A stretch of 46,577 nucleotides of DNA, taken from Rhizobacter sp. (GTDB lineage Bacteria > Pseudomonadota > Gammaproteobacteria > Burkholderiales > Burkholderiaceae_C). Below are positions 34,485 to 45,683 of the stretch, in pieces (position 1 is the stretch's first letter; each line of letters starts with the position of its first letter). Position numbers and translations under genes: made by a program. The DNA lies in contig JANXWV010000037.1 of assembly GCA_025350965.1 (NCBI GenBank), positions 1 through 46,577 of the forward strand, in the 5' to 3' direction. Under the pieces are notes generated by a model. It searched no databases, was not told where the DNA came from, and was given only the letters and a program-made list of their open reading frames with translations.

Positions 34485-35780
34485 ATGGCTGAACACCTGC
34501 GCGCCGTCAAAGGCATGAACGACATCCTGCCGCCCGACTCAGTACGGTGGGAGTGGTTCGAAACCAAGGTGCGCGCGTTGATGGCGCGCTATGGCTATGC
34601 CAATGTGCGCACGCCCATCGTCGAGCCGACCGCGCTGTTCGTGCGCGGGCTGGGCGAGGTGACCGACATCGTCGAGAAGGAGATGTACTCGTTCGAAGAC
34701 GCGATGAACGGCGACAAGCTCACGCTGCGCCCCGAGGCCACCGCCGGCATCGTGCGCGCCATGATCGAGCACAACGCGCTCTACAACGGGCCGCTGCGGA
34801 TCTGGTCGCAGGTGGCGGTGTTCCGCCATGAGCGGCCGCAAAAGGGCCGCTACCGACAGTTCCACCAGATCGATGTGGAAGCGCTCGGCCACGTTGGCCC
34901 CGATGTGGACGCCGAACAGATCCTGATGTGCCGCGCGCTGTGCCGAGACCTCGGGTTCGTCGAGGGCCGCGACGTGCGGCTCGAGATCAACAGCCTCGGC
35001 CAGCCGCCCGAACGCGCCGCTCACCGCGCAGCACTGGTCGTGTACTTCAACGACCATGCCGAGGCACTCGACGATGACTCGAAACGCCGCCTGCTCACCA
35101 ACCCGCTGCGCATTCTCGACAGCAAGAACCCCTCGATGCAGGCGCTGATCGAAGCCGCACCGAAGTTGGTGGACCATTTGGGCGAAGCGTCGCTCGCGCA
35201 CCTGAACGGCGTGCGCACCGTGCTCGACGCTGCCGGCGTCGCGTACCGCAACAACCCGCGTCTGGTGCGTGGCATGGACTACTACAACTTGACCGTGTTC
35301 GAGTTCGTGACTGACCTGCTCGGTTCGCAGGGCACCGTGTGCGGGGGCGGGCGCTACGACGGGTTGTTCGAGCAGCTTGGTGGCAAGCCCACGCCGGCAG
35401 TTGGTTGGGGCATGGGCATCGAGCGCATGCTGCTGTTGCTGGAAGCCGTGGCCGCGCCGATGCCGGCGCCGCTGCTGGATGTGTACGCCGTGGTGCCGTC
35501 AGCCGCGGCCATGTCGGCGGCGATGGTCTTATGCGAAGCACTTCGTGCCGCGGGCTTGACGGTGTTCATGCACGGCGCCGGCAGCGACGGCTGGGGCAGC
35601 ATCAAGACGCAGTTCAAGCGCGCCGATGCGAGCGGTGCCCGACACGCGCTGATTTTCGGCGATGCGGAACTGGCGCGCGGCGAAGTCGCCATCAAGAACC
35701 TGCGCGTCGCCGACGCACCGCAACGCAGCCTGCCCCTGGCTCGCGCCGCTGAGTGGGCCGCTGAACTGCGCAACGCATAA
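34485..35780 (+). CDS. hisS: Histidyl-tRNA synthetase HisS
   Basis: Class II aminoacyl-tRNA synthetase charging tRNA-His. The protein is 431 aa. Motif 1 region is [19 protein letters not shown], motif 2 is [20 protein letters not shown], and the histidine-specific motifs are [16 protein letters not shown] and [14 protein letters not shown]. Motif 3 is [15 protein letters not shown], and the C-terminal anticodon-binding domain runs from about residue 330. I prefer the ATG at 34485 ([17 protein letters not shown]); an in-frame ATG at 34455 adds ten residues. The TTCAC-GCG-GTGAA hairpin before a T-rich stretch (34443-34467) may be a weak terminator between ispG and hisS. Confidence 0.97.
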   Translation: MAEHLRAVKGMNDILPPDSVRWEWFETKVRALMARYGYANVRTPIVEPTALFVRGLGEVTDIVEKEMYSFEDAMNGDKLTLRPEATAGIVRAMIEHNALYNGPLRIWSQVAVFRHERPQKGRYRQFHQIDVEALGHVGPDVDAEQILMCRALCRDLGFVEGRDVRLEINSLGQPPERAAHRAALVVYFNDHAEALDDDSKRRLLTNPLRILDSKNPSMQALIEAAPKLVDHLGEASLAHLNGVRTVLDAAGVAYRNNPRLVRGMDYYNLTVFEFVTDLLGSQGTVCGGGRYDGLFEQLGGKPTPAVGWGMGIERMLLLLEAVAAPMPAPLLDVYAVVPSAAAMSAAMVLCEALRAAGLTVFMHGAGSDGWGSIKTQFKRADASGARHALIFGDAELARGEVAIKNLRVADAPQRSLPLARAAEWAAELRNA

Positions 35781-35820
35781 TCTCGCCTCCTAACGAAGCA
35801 CCTGCGGAATCACTCGCCCC

Positions 35821-36495
35821 ATGGCCACCCATCTCGACCTTGAAGAACAGGAACAGCTCGACCAGCTGAAGACCTTCTGGAAGCAATACGGCAACCTCGT
35901 CACGTGGCTGCTCATCGCGGTGCTTGCCGCCTATGCCGCATGGAACGGCTGGAACTACTGGCAGCGTGACCAGGCGGTCAAGGCGGGCGCCATGTTTGAC
36001 CAACTCGACAAGGCCGCGCAAGCCGGTGATGCCGACCAAGCCGGCCGCATCTTCGGCGACTTGAAGGAGCGCTTCCCCCGCACCGCGTTCACGCAGCAAG
36101 GCGGCCTTCTGGCGGCCAAGGTGCAGTTCGACAAGGGGCAGGCCGACGCCTCGCTCGAGACGCTCGCTTGGGTCGGCTCCAACGCGGCCGAGACCGAGTA
36201 CCAGACGGTGGCGCGCCTGCGCGCTGCCGGCGTGCTGCTGGACCAGAAGAAGTTCGACGATGCTTTGAAGCAGCTCGACGGCGCCAGCGCCCCCGAGTTC
36301 GCCGCCCTCGTGGCCGACCGACGCGGCGACGTGCTGTTGGCGCAAGGCAAGGCCGACGACGCCAAGGCGGCCTACAACAAGGCCTGGCTCGCCATGGACA
36401 GCAAGGTCGAGTACCGGCGGCTGATCGAAGCCAAGCTGACGGCGCTCGGCGCTGCACCGAACGACGTGAGCAAGGTCGCCGAGGTGGCCAAGTGA
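35821..36495 (+). CDS. yfgM: YfgM-like tetratricopeptide membrane protein
   Basis: Inner-membrane protein with one N-terminal membrane segment (about 27-43, LVTWLLIAVLAAYAAWNGW) and a periplasmic TPR-like domain, 224 aa. In E. coli YfgM associates with the SecYEG translocon and PpiD and acts as an ancillary periplasmic chaperone. The N-terminus MATHLDLEEQEQLDQLKTFW is typical. The stop codon overlaps the bamB GTG (GTGA at 36492-36495). Placement between hisS and bamB is the conserved order and the main support for the name. Confidence 0.9.
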   Translation: MATHLDLEEQEQLDQLKTFWKQYGNLVTWLLIAVLAAYAAWNGWNYWQRDQAVKAGAMFDQLDKAAQAGDADQAGRIFGDLKERFPRTAFTQQGGLLAAKVQFDKGQADASLETLAWVGSNAAETEYQTVARLRAAGVLLDQKKFDDALKQLDGASAPEFAALVADRRGDVLLAQGKADDAKAAYNKAWLAMDSKVEYRRLIEAKLTALGAAPNDVSKVAEVAK

Positions 36496-37628
36496 TCGCG
36501 CGCATGTTCGGCTCGGCACGCGGTCTGGCGTTGCTCATGGTCGCTGTCGTGGCCGTGCTCGCGGCGGGCTGCTCGGCCACCAAACCGAAGCCCCAGCCGC
36601 TCGATGCGCTCACACCCAAGATCGCCGGCAGCCTGGCCTGGAGCCAGCGCATCGAAGGCGTGCAGTTCCCGCTGGCAGTCACCGTCACGCCCGGCGTGTT
36701 CACCGTGGCCGGCGGCGATGGCACGGTTCTCGCGGTCGACGCACAAACGGGCCGCGAAGTCTGGCGCGGCCAAGCAGGTGCGAAGCTCGCTGCCGGCGTC
36801 GGCAGCGACGGCCGCTTTGCCGCGGTCGTCACACGCGCCGGCGAACTGGTGGTGTTCGAGCAAGGCACGGTGAAGTGGCGCAAGGCCTTGCCGGCGCGCG
36901 TGACGACCGCCCCGCTCGTGGCGGGTGAACGCGTATTCGTACTCGGCGTGGACCGCGCGGTGCAGGCCTTCGACGCCATCGACGGTCGCAAGCTCTGGGC
37001 CTTGCAGCGCCCTGGCGATGCGCTGACGCTGGCACAGGGCGGCGTGCTGGCTGCGTTCAAGGACACGCTCGTCGTTGGCCAAGGCCCGCGCATGGCCGGC
37101 CTCGACCCGCTGCGCGGCACGGTGCGTTGGGAAGTGACGGTCGGATCGCCGCGTGGCGCGAACGAGATCGAGCGCCTCGCCGACCTCGTGGGCCCGGCGG
37201 CTCGCGTGGGTGACGTGGTGTGCGCGCGCTCGTTCCAGGCGGCGGTCGGCTGCGTGAACGCGGAGCGCGGCGTGTTGCAATGGAGCAAGACCGTGGGTGG
37301 CACCGACGGCGTGGCGGCCGATGAGCAGTTCGTGTTCGCTGCCGATGCGTCCGACCGCCTGACCGCATGGCGTGCCGGCAGCGGCGACGTGGCCTGGACC
37401 TCCGACAAGTTGCAATACCGAGGCCTCAGTTCGCCACTCGTCACCGGCAAGACCGTGGTCTTCGGCGACGCCGACGGCACCGTGCACTGGCTGGCGCGCG
37501 AAACCGGCGAAGCGCAATTGCGGCTGCCGACCGACGGCAGCGCCATCGTCGCGGCGCCGGTGGTCTCGGGCAGCACGATGCTGATCGTCACCCGCAACGG
37601 CGGCCTGTTCGCATTTCGCCCCCAGTGA
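36492..37628 (+). CDS. bamB: Outer membrane assembly lipoprotein BamB
   Basis: Eight-bladed beta-propeller lipoprotein of the BAM complex. The protein is 378 aa from the GTG at 36492, which overlaps the yfgM stop; an ATG at 36504 is a possible alternative and keeps the same signal peptide. The lipobox is VLAAGC (Cys27). Repeated PQQ-like blades show motifs such as TVLAVDAQTGREVWRGQAGA, RAVQAFDAIDGRKLWALQRP and GTVHWLARETGEAQLRLPTD. der begins 21 bp downstream. Together with bamD at 24.6 kb, two Bam lipoproteins lie in this window. Confidence 0.94.
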   Translation: MIARMFGSARGLALLMVAVVAVLAAGCSATKPKPQPLDALTPKIAGSLAWSQRIEGVQFPLAVTVTPGVFTVAGGDGTVLAVDAQTGREVWRGQAGAKLAAGVGSDGRFAAVVTRAGELVVFEQGTVKWRKALPARVTTAPLVAGERVFVLGVDRAVQAFDAIDGRKLWALQRPGDALTLAQGGVLAAFKDTLVVGQGPRMAGLDPLRGTVRWEVTVGSPRGANEIERLADLVGPAARVGDVVCARSFQAAVGCVNAERGVLQWSKTVGGTDGVAADEQFVFAADASDRLTAWRAGSGDVAWTSDKLQYRGLSSPLVTGKTVVFGDADGTVHWLARETGEAQLRLPTDGSAIVAAPVVSGSTMLIVTRNGGLFAFRPQ

Positions 37629-37649
37629 CTTGATCATGAATCCAGCGCA

Positions 37650-38987
37650 ATGAAGCCGGTGATTGCGGTGGTCGGCCGGCCGAACGTCGGCAAGTCCACG
37701 CTGTTCAACCGAATGACGAAAAGCCGTGACGCCATCGTGGCCGACTTCGCGGGCCTGACGCGCGACCGGCACTATGGTGATGGCCGGCTCGGCGACCGTG
37801 AGTTCATCGTCGTCGACACCGGGGGCTTCGAGCCCGACAGCACCACCGGCATCGTCAAGGAAATGGCCAAGCAGACGCGCCAGGCCGTGGCCGAGGCCGA
37901 CGCGGTGATCTTTGTCGTCGATGTGCGCTCCGGCGTGTCGGGGCAGGACCACGACATCGCGCGCTACCTGCGCACCGTGGGCAAGAAGGTGATCCTTGCC
38001 GTCAACAAGGCCGAGGGCATGCAGGAGTCGCCGCTACTCGCAGAGTTCTTCGAACTCGGCCTGGGCGAGCCGCACCCGATCTCGTCGGCGCATGGCCAGG
38101 GCATTCGCAGCCTGCTCGATGCGGCGCTTGCACCGTTCGAGTTCGATGAAGACGCCGAAGATGCTGGGGCCAACGCCGACAAGCCCATCCGGCTGGCAGT
38201 GGCCGGGCGGCCGAATGTCGGCAAGTCGACGCTGATCAACACCTGGCTCGGCGAAGAGCGCCTGGTCGCGTTCGATCAGCCCGGCACCACGCGGGACGCG
38301 ATCACGATCCCCTTCGAGCGCAACGGCCAGAAGTTCGAACTCATCGACACGGCCGGCCTGCGCCGGCGCGGCAAGGTGTTCGAGGCGATCGAGAAGTTCT
38401 CGGTCGTCAAGACCCTTCAGGCGATCGCCGATGCGAACGTGGTGCTGCTGCTGCTCGATGCCACGCAGGGCGTGACCGATCAAGACGCGCACATCGCTGG
38501 CTACATTCTGGAAAGCGGCCGCGCGGTTGCGATTGCAGTGAACAAATGGGACGCCGTCGACGGCTACCAGAAAGAGACGCTGCAACGTTCCATCGAGCAG
38601 CGCCTGGCATTCCTGAAGTTCGCTCCGGTGCTGCACATCTCCGCCATCAAGCGCCAGGGCCTCGGGCCGGTCTGGAAGGCGATTGCCGACGCCCATGCAT
38701 CGGCCATGCGCAAGATGAGCACGCCGGTGCTGACGCGCTTGCTGCAGGATGCCGTGGAGCACCAGGCGCCGAAGCGGGCGGGTGCCTTCCGCCCGAAGCT
38801 GCGCTATGCGCACCAGGGCGGCATGAACCCGCCGCTGATCGTCATCCACGGCAACTCCCTGGACCACATCAGCGAGACCTACAAGCGCTTTCTCGAAGGG
38901 CGCTTTCGCGAGCATTTCAAGTTGACCGGCACGCCGATGCGCATCGAATTGCGGTCGTCGCACAACCCGTTCGACGAGAAGAAGTAG
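37650..38987 (+). CDS. der: GTPase Der (EngA), ribosome assembly
   Basis: Double-domain GTPase needed for 50S subunit maturation. The protein is 445 aa. G domain 1 has P-loop GRPNVGKS at residues 8-15, LTRDRHYG and DTGGFE. G domain 2 has GRPNVGKS at 186-193, [18 protein letters not shown] and NKWD. The C-terminal KH-like domain (about 360-445) ends with [15 protein letters not shown]. The ATG at 37650 gives [15 protein letters not shown], the standard start. The 96-bp gap to hfq contains a GGCCCG/CGGGCC inverted repeat (39010-39015 with 39034-39039) without a T-run. Confidence 0.97.
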   Translation: MKPVIAVVGRPNVGKSTLFNRMTKSRDAIVADFAGLTRDRHYGDGRLGDREFIVVDTGGFEPDSTTGIVKEMAKQTRQAVAEADAVIFVVDVRSGVSGQDHDIARYLRTVGKKVILAVNKAEGMQESPLLAEFFELGLGEPHPISSAHGQGIRSLLDAALAPFEFDEDAEDAGANADKPIRLAVAGRPNVGKSTLINTWLGEERLVAFDQPGTTRDAITIPFERNGQKFELIDTAGLRRRGKVFEAIEKFSVVKTLQAIADANVVLLLLDATQGVTDQDAHIAGYILESGRAVAIAVNKWDAVDGYQKETLQRSIEQRLAFLKFAPVLHISAIKRQGLGPVWKAIADAHASAMRKMSTPVLTRLLQDAVEHQAPKRAGAFRPKLRYAHQGGMNPPLIVIHGNSLDHISETYKRFLEGRFREHFKLTGTPMRIELRSSHNPFDEKK

Positions 38988-39083
38988 GCGCCGCATTCCT
39001 GTGGGCATTGGCCCGGTTTGGGCTTCGCGCCAGCGGGCCTGTGTTAACGTAAAAACTTCTGAACTTTCATCACGGAGCATATC

Positions 39084-39326
39084 GTGAGCAACAAAGGGCA
39101 ACTTCTCCAAGACCCATTTCTGAACCTGCTGCGCAAGGAGCACGTTCCGGTCTCGATCTACCTGGTCAACGGCATCAAGTTGCAGGGGCACATCGAGTCT
39201 TTTGACCAGTATGTGGTTCTCCTGCGCAACACGGTCACGCAGATGGTCTACAAGCACGCGATCTCCACTGTCGTTCCGGGCCGTGCAGTCAACTTCAGTG
39301 CCGCCGAACCGAGCGAGCCCGCCTGA
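39084..39326 (+). CDS. hfq: RNA chaperone Hfq
   Basis: Hexameric Sm-like protein mediating small RNA-mRNA pairing. The protein is 80 aa. Sm1 motif is [20 protein letters not shown] and Sm2 is [14 protein letters not shown]; the proximal-site residues [10 protein letters not shown] and FDQYVVLL are intact. The C-terminal tail is very short ([11 protein letters not shown]), as usual in betaproteobacteria. The start is a GTG at 39084, aligning with the [14 protein letters not shown] family start, with CGGAG about 8 bp upstream. A TTAACGT at 39044-39050 might be part of its promoter. Confidence 0.97.
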   Translation: MSNKGQLLQDPFLNLLRKEHVPVSIYLVNGIKLQGHIESFDQYVVLLRNTVTQMVYKHAISTVVPGRAVNFSAAEPSEPA

Positions 39327-39415
39327 AGCCAGCCAACCTGAAACCGGCTGCCGCGCCATCCGCGTTCCCCACCTTGAGTTCGGCGGACTCCGCTGCCACG
39401 GCCACCAGATCAGGG

Positions 39416-40645
39416 ATGGCGCGAGCCATTCTTGTCGGTGTTGACTTCGGGCGCGGCAAGCCGTTTGACGCTTCACTCGACGAGTTGGCGCTGCTGGCCG
39501 AATCGGCCGGTGACGTGGCCGTGGCGCGCGTCATTGCGCGCCGCAAGGCACCTGACGCTGCACTGTTCATCGGCTCGGGCAAGGCGGACGAGATCAAGGC
39601 GCTGGTGCAAGGCCACCGCGCCGATGCAGTGCTCTTCGATCAGGCCTTGTCGCCCGCTCAGCAGCGCAACCTCGAGCAGCACCTGGGTGTCGCCGTGGCT
39701 GACCGCACGATGTTGATTCTCGAGATCTTCGGCGAGCGCGCTCAGAGCCATGAAGGCAAGCTGCAGGTCGAGCTGGCACGGCTGCAGTATCTGTCCACGC
39801 GCCTCGTGCGACGCTGGAGCCACCTCGAACGCCAAAGCGGTGGCATCGGCATGCGCGGGGGCCCCGGCGAGGCTCAGATCGAACTCGACCGGCGCATGAT
39901 CGCCGAGCGCATTAAGGGCGTGAAGAAGCAACTCGAACGTGTCAAAAAGCAGCGCAGCACGCAGCGCCGTTCGCGCGAGCGTAACCAGACCTTTCGGGTT
40001 TCGCTGGTGGGCTACACCAACGCGGGCAAGTCGACGTTGTTCAATGCGCTGGTCAACGCCCGCGCTTACACGGCGGATCAGCTGTTCGCGACGTTGGACA
40101 CAACGACGCGCCAGCTCTTCGTGGAAGGCTCGACGCGATCGGCGTCGCTTAGCGACACGGTAGGTTTCATCCGCGACCTGCCGCACAAGCTGATCGAGGC
40201 CTTCGAGGCCACCTTGCAGGAGGCGAATGACGCCGATTTGCTGCTGCACGTCGTTGATTGCGCCAGCACCGTGCTGGCCGAGCAGATGGCCGAGGTGCAG
40301 CGCGTGCTGGTCGAGATCGGCGCGAGCGACATCCCGCAGGTACTGGTCTACAACAAGCTCGACCGGCTCGAGGAAACCCAGCGCCCGCGCGAGCTGCGCG
40401 ACCTGCTCGAGATCGAGGGCCAGCTGCGTGTGCCGCGCGTTTTCGTCAGTGCGCGCAGCGGCGAGGGCATGGCCGCATTGCGCGCGATACTCTCGGAAGC
40501 GGTGGCGGGCACGCTCGAGGGCTTCTTGAACCTCGGCGCACCGGCCCCAGATGACATCCGCCTCGTCCATGATTGGGACGAGGACGACCTCGAAGACGCC
40601 CCGGTGGCCGCACCACCCGACGGATCCCAGCATTCACTCGCATGA
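39416..40645 (+). CDS. hflX: Ribosome-associated GTPase HflX
   Basis: GTPase that splits stalled or heat-damaged 70S ribosomes. The protein is 409 aa from the ATG at 39416. The N-terminal HflX domain (about 1-180) has KAPDAALFIGSGKADEIKAL and GGIGMRGGPGEAQIELDRRM. The G domain has GYTNAGKSTLFN, LFATLDTTTRQL, LSDTVGFIRDLPH and YNKLDRL. The frame is open back to the hfq stop, with a TTG at 39374 as an alternative start, so up to 14 more residues are possible. It overlaps hflK by 4 bp (ATGA, 40642-40645). The hfq-hflX-hflK-hflC order is conserved. Confidence 0.95.
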   Translation: MARAILVGVDFGRGKPFDASLDELALLAESAGDVAVARVIARRKAPDAALFIGSGKADEIKALVQGHRADAVLFDQALSPAQQRNLEQHLGVAVADRTMLILEIFGERAQSHEGKLQVELARLQYLSTRLVRRWSHLERQSGGIGMRGGPGEAQIELDRRMIAERIKGVKKQLERVKKQRSTQRRSRERNQTFRVSLVGYTNAGKSTLFNALVNARAYTADQLFATLDTTTRQLFVEGSTRSASLSDTVGFIRDLPHKLIEAFEATLQEANDADLLLHVVDCASTVLAEQMAEVQRVLVEIGASDIPQVLVYNKLDRLEETQRPRELRDLLEIEGQLRVPRVFVSARSGEGMAALRAILSEAVAGTLEGFLNLGAPAPDDIRLVHDWDEDDLEDAPVAAPPDGSQHSLA

Positions 40646-41901
40646 CCATGAGCCATCCGACTTCCGATTCTTCTGGCCGACCCGTGCGCCCCAGCGTGTG
40701 GCGTCGTTTTGACGGCCCGATCCTGAATAGCCGCGGCGACGGCCCGCCCGATCTTGATGAACTCTGGCGCGACTTCAACCGCAAGCTCAGCGGCCTCTTC
40801 GGTGGCAGGGGAAGTAGTTCGCGTCCGAACGGATCGGGAGACGGCGGCGGCAACGGCCCGAATTTCCAGCCCGACATGAAGAGTGCTGGCATCGGCGCCG
40901 GGCTGGTCGCCGGTGTCGTCGCCCTGATCTGGCTCGGCAGCGGCTGCTTCATCGTCCAGGCCGGCCAGCAGGCGGTGGTGACCTCGTTCGGGAAATACAG
41001 CCACACGGTCGACGCGGGGTTCAATTGGCGCATGCCTTATCCGTTCCAGGCACACGAGACGGTCAATGTGACGCAGCTGCGCACCGCGGACGTCGGGCGC
41101 AACGCGGTGGTTGCTGCGACCGGGTTGCGCGATTCGTCGATGCTGACGCAGGACGAGAACATCGTCGACATCCGCTTCACTGTGCAATACCGGCTGAAGG
41201 ACGCGCGCGCCTTCCTTTTCGAGAACCGCGACCCGGAAACGGCAGTCACGCTGGCCGCCGAATCGGCGGTGCGCGAGATCGTCGGCAAGAGCAAGATCGA
41301 CTCCGTGCTCTACGAGCAACGCGACGCGATCGCTGCCGGGCTGGTGAAGTCGGTGCAAGGCCAGTTGGACCGCCTGAAGGCCGGCATCGTCGTCGTCAAC
41401 GTCAACGTGCAGAGCGTGCAGCCGCCCGAACAGGTGCAGGCCGCGTTCGAGGACACGCTGAAGGCCGGTCAGGACGGTGATCGCCTGAAGAAGGAGGGCC
41501 TCGCCTACGCCAGCGACGTGATCCCAAAGGCGCAGGGCACGGCCGCGCGTCTGCGCGAGCAGGCCGAGGGTTACAAGTCTCGTGTGATCGCCGAGGCTGA
41601 TGGCGATGCGCAGCGCTTCGCCAGCGTGCTGACCGAGTACCAGAAGGCGCCGACCGTGACGCGTGACCGCCTGTATATCGACACGATGCAGCAGGTCTAC
41701 GCCAACGTCAGCAAGGTGATGGTCGACACCCGCAGCAACTCGAACCTGCTGTACCTGCCGCTGGACAAGCTCTTGCAGCAGACCGCGGCTGGGCCGGCGG
41801 TCGTCGTGCCGCCTGCGCCCGCGACCGAGGTGCCGGCCACGGGCAGCACCGACGTGCGCTCGCGTGAAAACCAGCGTGGTCGCGACCGCGACGGGCGCTA
41901 G
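40642..41901 (+). CDS. hflK: HflK, subunit of the HflKC membrane complex that regulates FtsH
   Basis: SPFH/prohibitin-family membrane protein forming a large periplasmic cage with HflC around the FtsH protease. The protein is 419 aa. A cytoplasmic Gly/Ser-rich N-terminus with DELWRDFNRKLSGLFGGRG precedes a membrane segment at about 84-105. The SPFH domain covers about 106-290 (VVTSFGKYSHTVDAGFNWRM; SMLTQDENIVDIRFTVQYRL), then a long Ala/Glu/Lys helix and a C-terminal Pro/Arg-rich tail. Start codons at 40642 or 40648 differ by two residues. hflC starts 12 bp after the stop. Confidence 0.96.
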   Translation: MTMSHPTSDSSGRPVRPSVWRRFDGPILNSRGDGPPDLDELWRDFNRKLSGLFGGRGSSSRPNGSGDGGGNGPNFQPDMKSAGIGAGLVAGVVALIWLGSGCFIVQAGQQAVVTSFGKYSHTVDAGFNWRMPYPFQAHETVNVTQLRTADVGRNAVVAATGLRDSSMLTQDENIVDIRFTVQYRLKDARAFLFENRDPETAVTLAAESAVREIVGKSKIDSVLYEQRDAIAAGLVKSVQGQLDRLKAGIVVVNVNVQSVQPPEQVQAAFEDTLKAGQDGDRLKKEGLAYASDVIPKAQGTAARLREQAEGYKSRVIAEADGDAQRFASVLTEYQKAPTVTRDRLYIDTMQQVYANVSKVMVDTRSNSNLLYLPLDKLLQQTAAGPAVVVPPAPATEVPATGSTDVRSRENQRGRDRDGR

Positions 41902-41913
41902 GAGAAGAACAAC

Positions 41914-42810
41914 ATGAATCGCATTGCTTTGTTCGTTGGCGGCTTGCTGCTGGTGCTGCTGGGGTTGAAGTCGATCCTGTTCGTGGTCGACCAGCGCGAG
42001 GTGGCCGTCATCTACGCGCTTGGCGAGATCAAGGAAGTGATCCAGGAGCCGGGCCTCAACTGGAAGCTGCCGCCACCGCTCCAGAATGTCGTGTTCCTCG
42101 ACCGCCGCATCCAAACCATGGACAGCCCCGAGACGCGTCCGATCTTCACCGCCGAGAAGAAGAGCCTGGTGATCGACTGGCTGATCAAGTGGCGCATCAC
42201 CGACCCGCGCCAGTTCATTCTCAACAACGGCGCCGACATGCGCAGCCTGGAAACCCGGCTGAGCCCGATCGTGCACGCGGCGTTCAACGAGGAAGTAACC
42301 AAGCGGACGGTGGGCGATGTGCTCTCGGGCGGACGCGACAAAGTCATGCAGGACGTGCGCGGGCGCCTGACCGACGAAGGCAAGTCTTTCGGCATCGAGA
42401 TCCTCGACGTACGGATCAAGCGCGTTGACTTCGTCGCCAACATCACCGACTCGATCTACAGCCGCATGCGCTCGGAGCGCCAGCAGGTGGCGAACCAGCT
42501 GCGCGCCACCGGAGGCGCCGAAGGCGAGAAGATCCGCGCCGATGCGGATCGCCAGCGCGAGGTCATCGTTGCCGAGGCTTACCGCGACGCGCAGAAGATC
42601 CAAGGCGAGGGTGACGCCAAGGCATCGGCCACGTTCGCGGAGGCTTTCGGCCGCGACCCGCAGTTCGCGCAGTTCTATCGCAGCCTGGGCGCCTACCGGG
42701 CGAGCTTTCGCAACAAGTCCGACGTGATGGTCGTTGACTCGGGCAGCGAGTTCTTCAAGGCGATGCGTGGCAGCCCGACGCCCGCGCCCGCACCCGCGGC
42801 GAAGCGCTAG
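41914..42810 (+). CDS. hflC: HflC, subunit of the HflKC membrane complex
   Basis: Partner of HflK, 298 aa. The N-terminal membrane segment is at about 4-24 (RIALFVGGLLLVLLGLKSIL). The SPFH domain begins VVDQREVAVIYALGEIKEVI, followed by DRRIQTMDSPETRPIFTAEK and KRVDFVANITDSIYSRMRSE. A long coiled helix ends with ASATFAEAFGRDPQFAQFYR, the standard HflC sequence. AGGAGAAG precedes the ATG. A small membrane-protein gene (DUF2065) follows after 8 bp, the usual betaproteobacterial neighbour. Confidence 0.97.
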   Translation: MNRIALFVGGLLLVLLGLKSILFVVDQREVAVIYALGEIKEVIQEPGLNWKLPPPLQNVVFLDRRIQTMDSPETRPIFTAEKKSLVIDWLIKWRITDPRQFILNNGADMRSLETRLSPIVHAAFNEEVTKRTVGDVLSGGRDKVMQDVRGRLTDEGKSFGIEILDVRIKRVDFVANITDSIYSRMRSERQQVANQLRATGGAEGEKIRADADRQREVIVAEAYRDAQKIQGEGDAKASATFAEAFGRDPQFAQFYRSLGAYRASFRNKSDVMVVDSGSEFFKAMRGSPTPAPAPAAKR

Positions 42811-42818
42811 GCGGGTCT

Positions 42819-43028
42819 GTGGGCGACTCGCCCGTCGGCCTGTCCGATCTGCTGCTCGGTGCGTTCGCGCTGATGCTGGTGATCGAAGGGGTGCTGCCGT
42901 TCATCAGCCCGACGCGGTGGCGCAGCGTGTTCGAGCGCGCGATGAAGATGAGCGATGGCCAGATTCGTTTCATCGGCCTGGGCAGCATGCTGGCCGGTCT
43001 CGCGATGCTGTGGTTCTTTCTGTCCTGA
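42819..43028 (+). CDS. DUF2065 (YjeT-like) small membrane protein
   Basis: A 69-aa protein with two predicted membrane helices (about 9-30, LLLGAFALMLVIEGVLPFI, and about 48-68, IRFIGLGSMLAGLAMLWFFL) joined by a basic loop SPTRWRSVFERAMKMSDGQ. This matches the YjeT/DUF2065 family, which commonly sits after hflC or next to hisZ and purA. Function is unknown; context suggests an association with HflKC-FtsH. It starts with a GTG 8 bp after hflC. Confidence 0.85.
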   Translation: MGDSPVGLSDLLLGAFALMLVIEGVLPFISPTRWRSVFERAMKMSDGQIRFIGLGSMLAGLAMLWFFLS

Positions 43029-43037
43029 ACACGCCGG

Positions 43038-43043
43038 TACAAT
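43038..43043 (+). promoter_or_regulatory. Putative -10 box upstream of hisZ
   Basis: TACAAT lies 27 bp before the hisZ start. TTCTTT at 43014-43019, 18 bp further upstream, is a weak -35 candidate. Confidence 0.4.
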
Positions 43044-43070
43044 CTCCGTTTTAACCCCCGGCGTTTTCCC

Positions 43071-44234
43071 ATGTCATCTGCTTGGCTGCTGCCCGAGCAC
43101 ATTGCCGACGTGCTGCCTGCGCAGGCACGCCACATCGAAGAACTGCGTCGCGGGCTGATCGACGTGGCTCGCGGCTACGGCTGCGAGCTGGTGATGCCCC
43201 CGCTGCTCGAGCACATCGAATCGCTGCTGACCGGTGCCAGCCATTCGCTCGATCTGAAGACCTTCAAGCTCGTCGACCAGCTCAGCGGCCGCACGCTGGG
43301 CGTGCGTGCCGACAGCACGCCGCAGGTCGCGCGCATCGATGCGCATTTGCTGAACCGCGTCGGCGTGACGCGGCTTTGCTACTGCGGGCCGGTGCTGCAC
43401 GCGCGTCCGTCGGGCCTGCATTCGACGCGCGAGCCGATGCAATTCGGCGCTGAGATCTACGGCCACGGTGGCCTCGAGGCCGATCTTGAAGTGCTGGACC
43501 TGGTGCTCGATTGCCTGCGCGCCGCGGGCCTGGCAAAGCTCACGCTCGACCTAGGCGACGCGCGCATCGTGCGCGGCGTGCTGGCCGGCGTGATGGTCGG
43601 CGCCGATCGACTCGGCGAGGTCTACGCGGCACTGGCGGCGAAGGATTCGGCCGCGCTGCGCGAGTTGTCGCGCGGCTTCCCGGACGAGTCGCGCAACGGC
43701 CTGCTGGCGTTGCTGAGCTTGTACGGGAGTGCCGAGATCGTCGACATCGCGCGCCGTGAGCTGCCTGCTCGTCCGCTGGTGCAAGCGGCGCTCGACGACC
43801 TGCACTGGCTGGCGCGGCACATCGGGCAATCGCACCCCGACGTCGCCGTCGGTTTCGACCTTGCCGATATCGGCGCGAACGACTACTACACCGGTGCGCG
43901 CTTCGCGGCCTTCGTCGGCGGCTCGCCCGACGCGGTGGCGCGCGGTGGCCGATACGACGAAGTCGGTGCGGTGTTCGGCCGCAGCCGGCCGGCGGTGGGC
44001 TTCAGCCTGGACCTGAAGGTACTCGCCGCATGCGCGCCCGCGAACGCCGTGCACGCCGCGATCCGCGCGCCCTGGGTCGAGGACGACGCGCTGCGCGCCC
44101 GGGTGCGCCGCCTGCGCGAGCAGGGCGAGACCGTGGTGCGGGTTTTGCCCGGTCATGAACACGAGGCACAGGAATACGACTGCGACCGCGAGCTCTCGCT
44201 GGTCGGCACCGAATGGACCGTGCGTGAGCTCTGA
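43071..44234 (+). CDS. hisZ: ATP phosphoribosyltransferase regulatory subunit HisZ
   Basis: Catalytically inactive HisRS-like protein that forms an octamer with the short HisG and confers histidine feedback control on the first step of histidine synthesis. The protein is 387 aa. It keeps class II synthetase motif 2 and 3 remnants ([50 protein letters not shown]) but lacks the anticodon-binding domain of HisS. The opening [20 protein letters not shown] is typical. A separate, genuine hisS is in the window (34485-35780), confirming the regulatory assignment. hisG is not present here. Confidence 0.95.
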   Translation: MSSAWLLPEHIADVLPAQARHIEELRRGLIDVARGYGCELVMPPLLEHIESLLTGASHSLDLKTFKLVDQLSGRTLGVRADSTPQVARIDAHLLNRVGVTRLCYCGPVLHARPSGLHSTREPMQFGAEIYGHGGLEADLEVLDLVLDCLRAAGLAKLTLDLGDARIVRGVLAGVMVGADRLGEVYAALAAKDSAALRELSRGFPDESRNGLLALLSLYGSAEIVDIARRELPARPLVQAALDDLHWLARHIGQSHPDVAVGFDLADIGANDYYTGARFAAFVGGSPDAVARGGRYDEVGAVFGRSRPAVGFSLDLKVLAACAPANAVHAAIRAPWVEDDALRARVRRLREQGETVVRVLPGHEHEAQEYDCDRELSLVGTEWTVREL

Positions 44235-45623
<1,389 letters not shown>

Positions 45624-45683
45624 GGCCGCGGATATGCTTTCGCCTGACACCACCACCCAATTTCTGAGGCTCGAGGACCACGC

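Noticed and set aside
40348-42603. 751-codon open frame antisense to hflX/hflK/hflC
   Set aside because: Shadow of three conserved genes; composition typical of GC-rich antisense frames.
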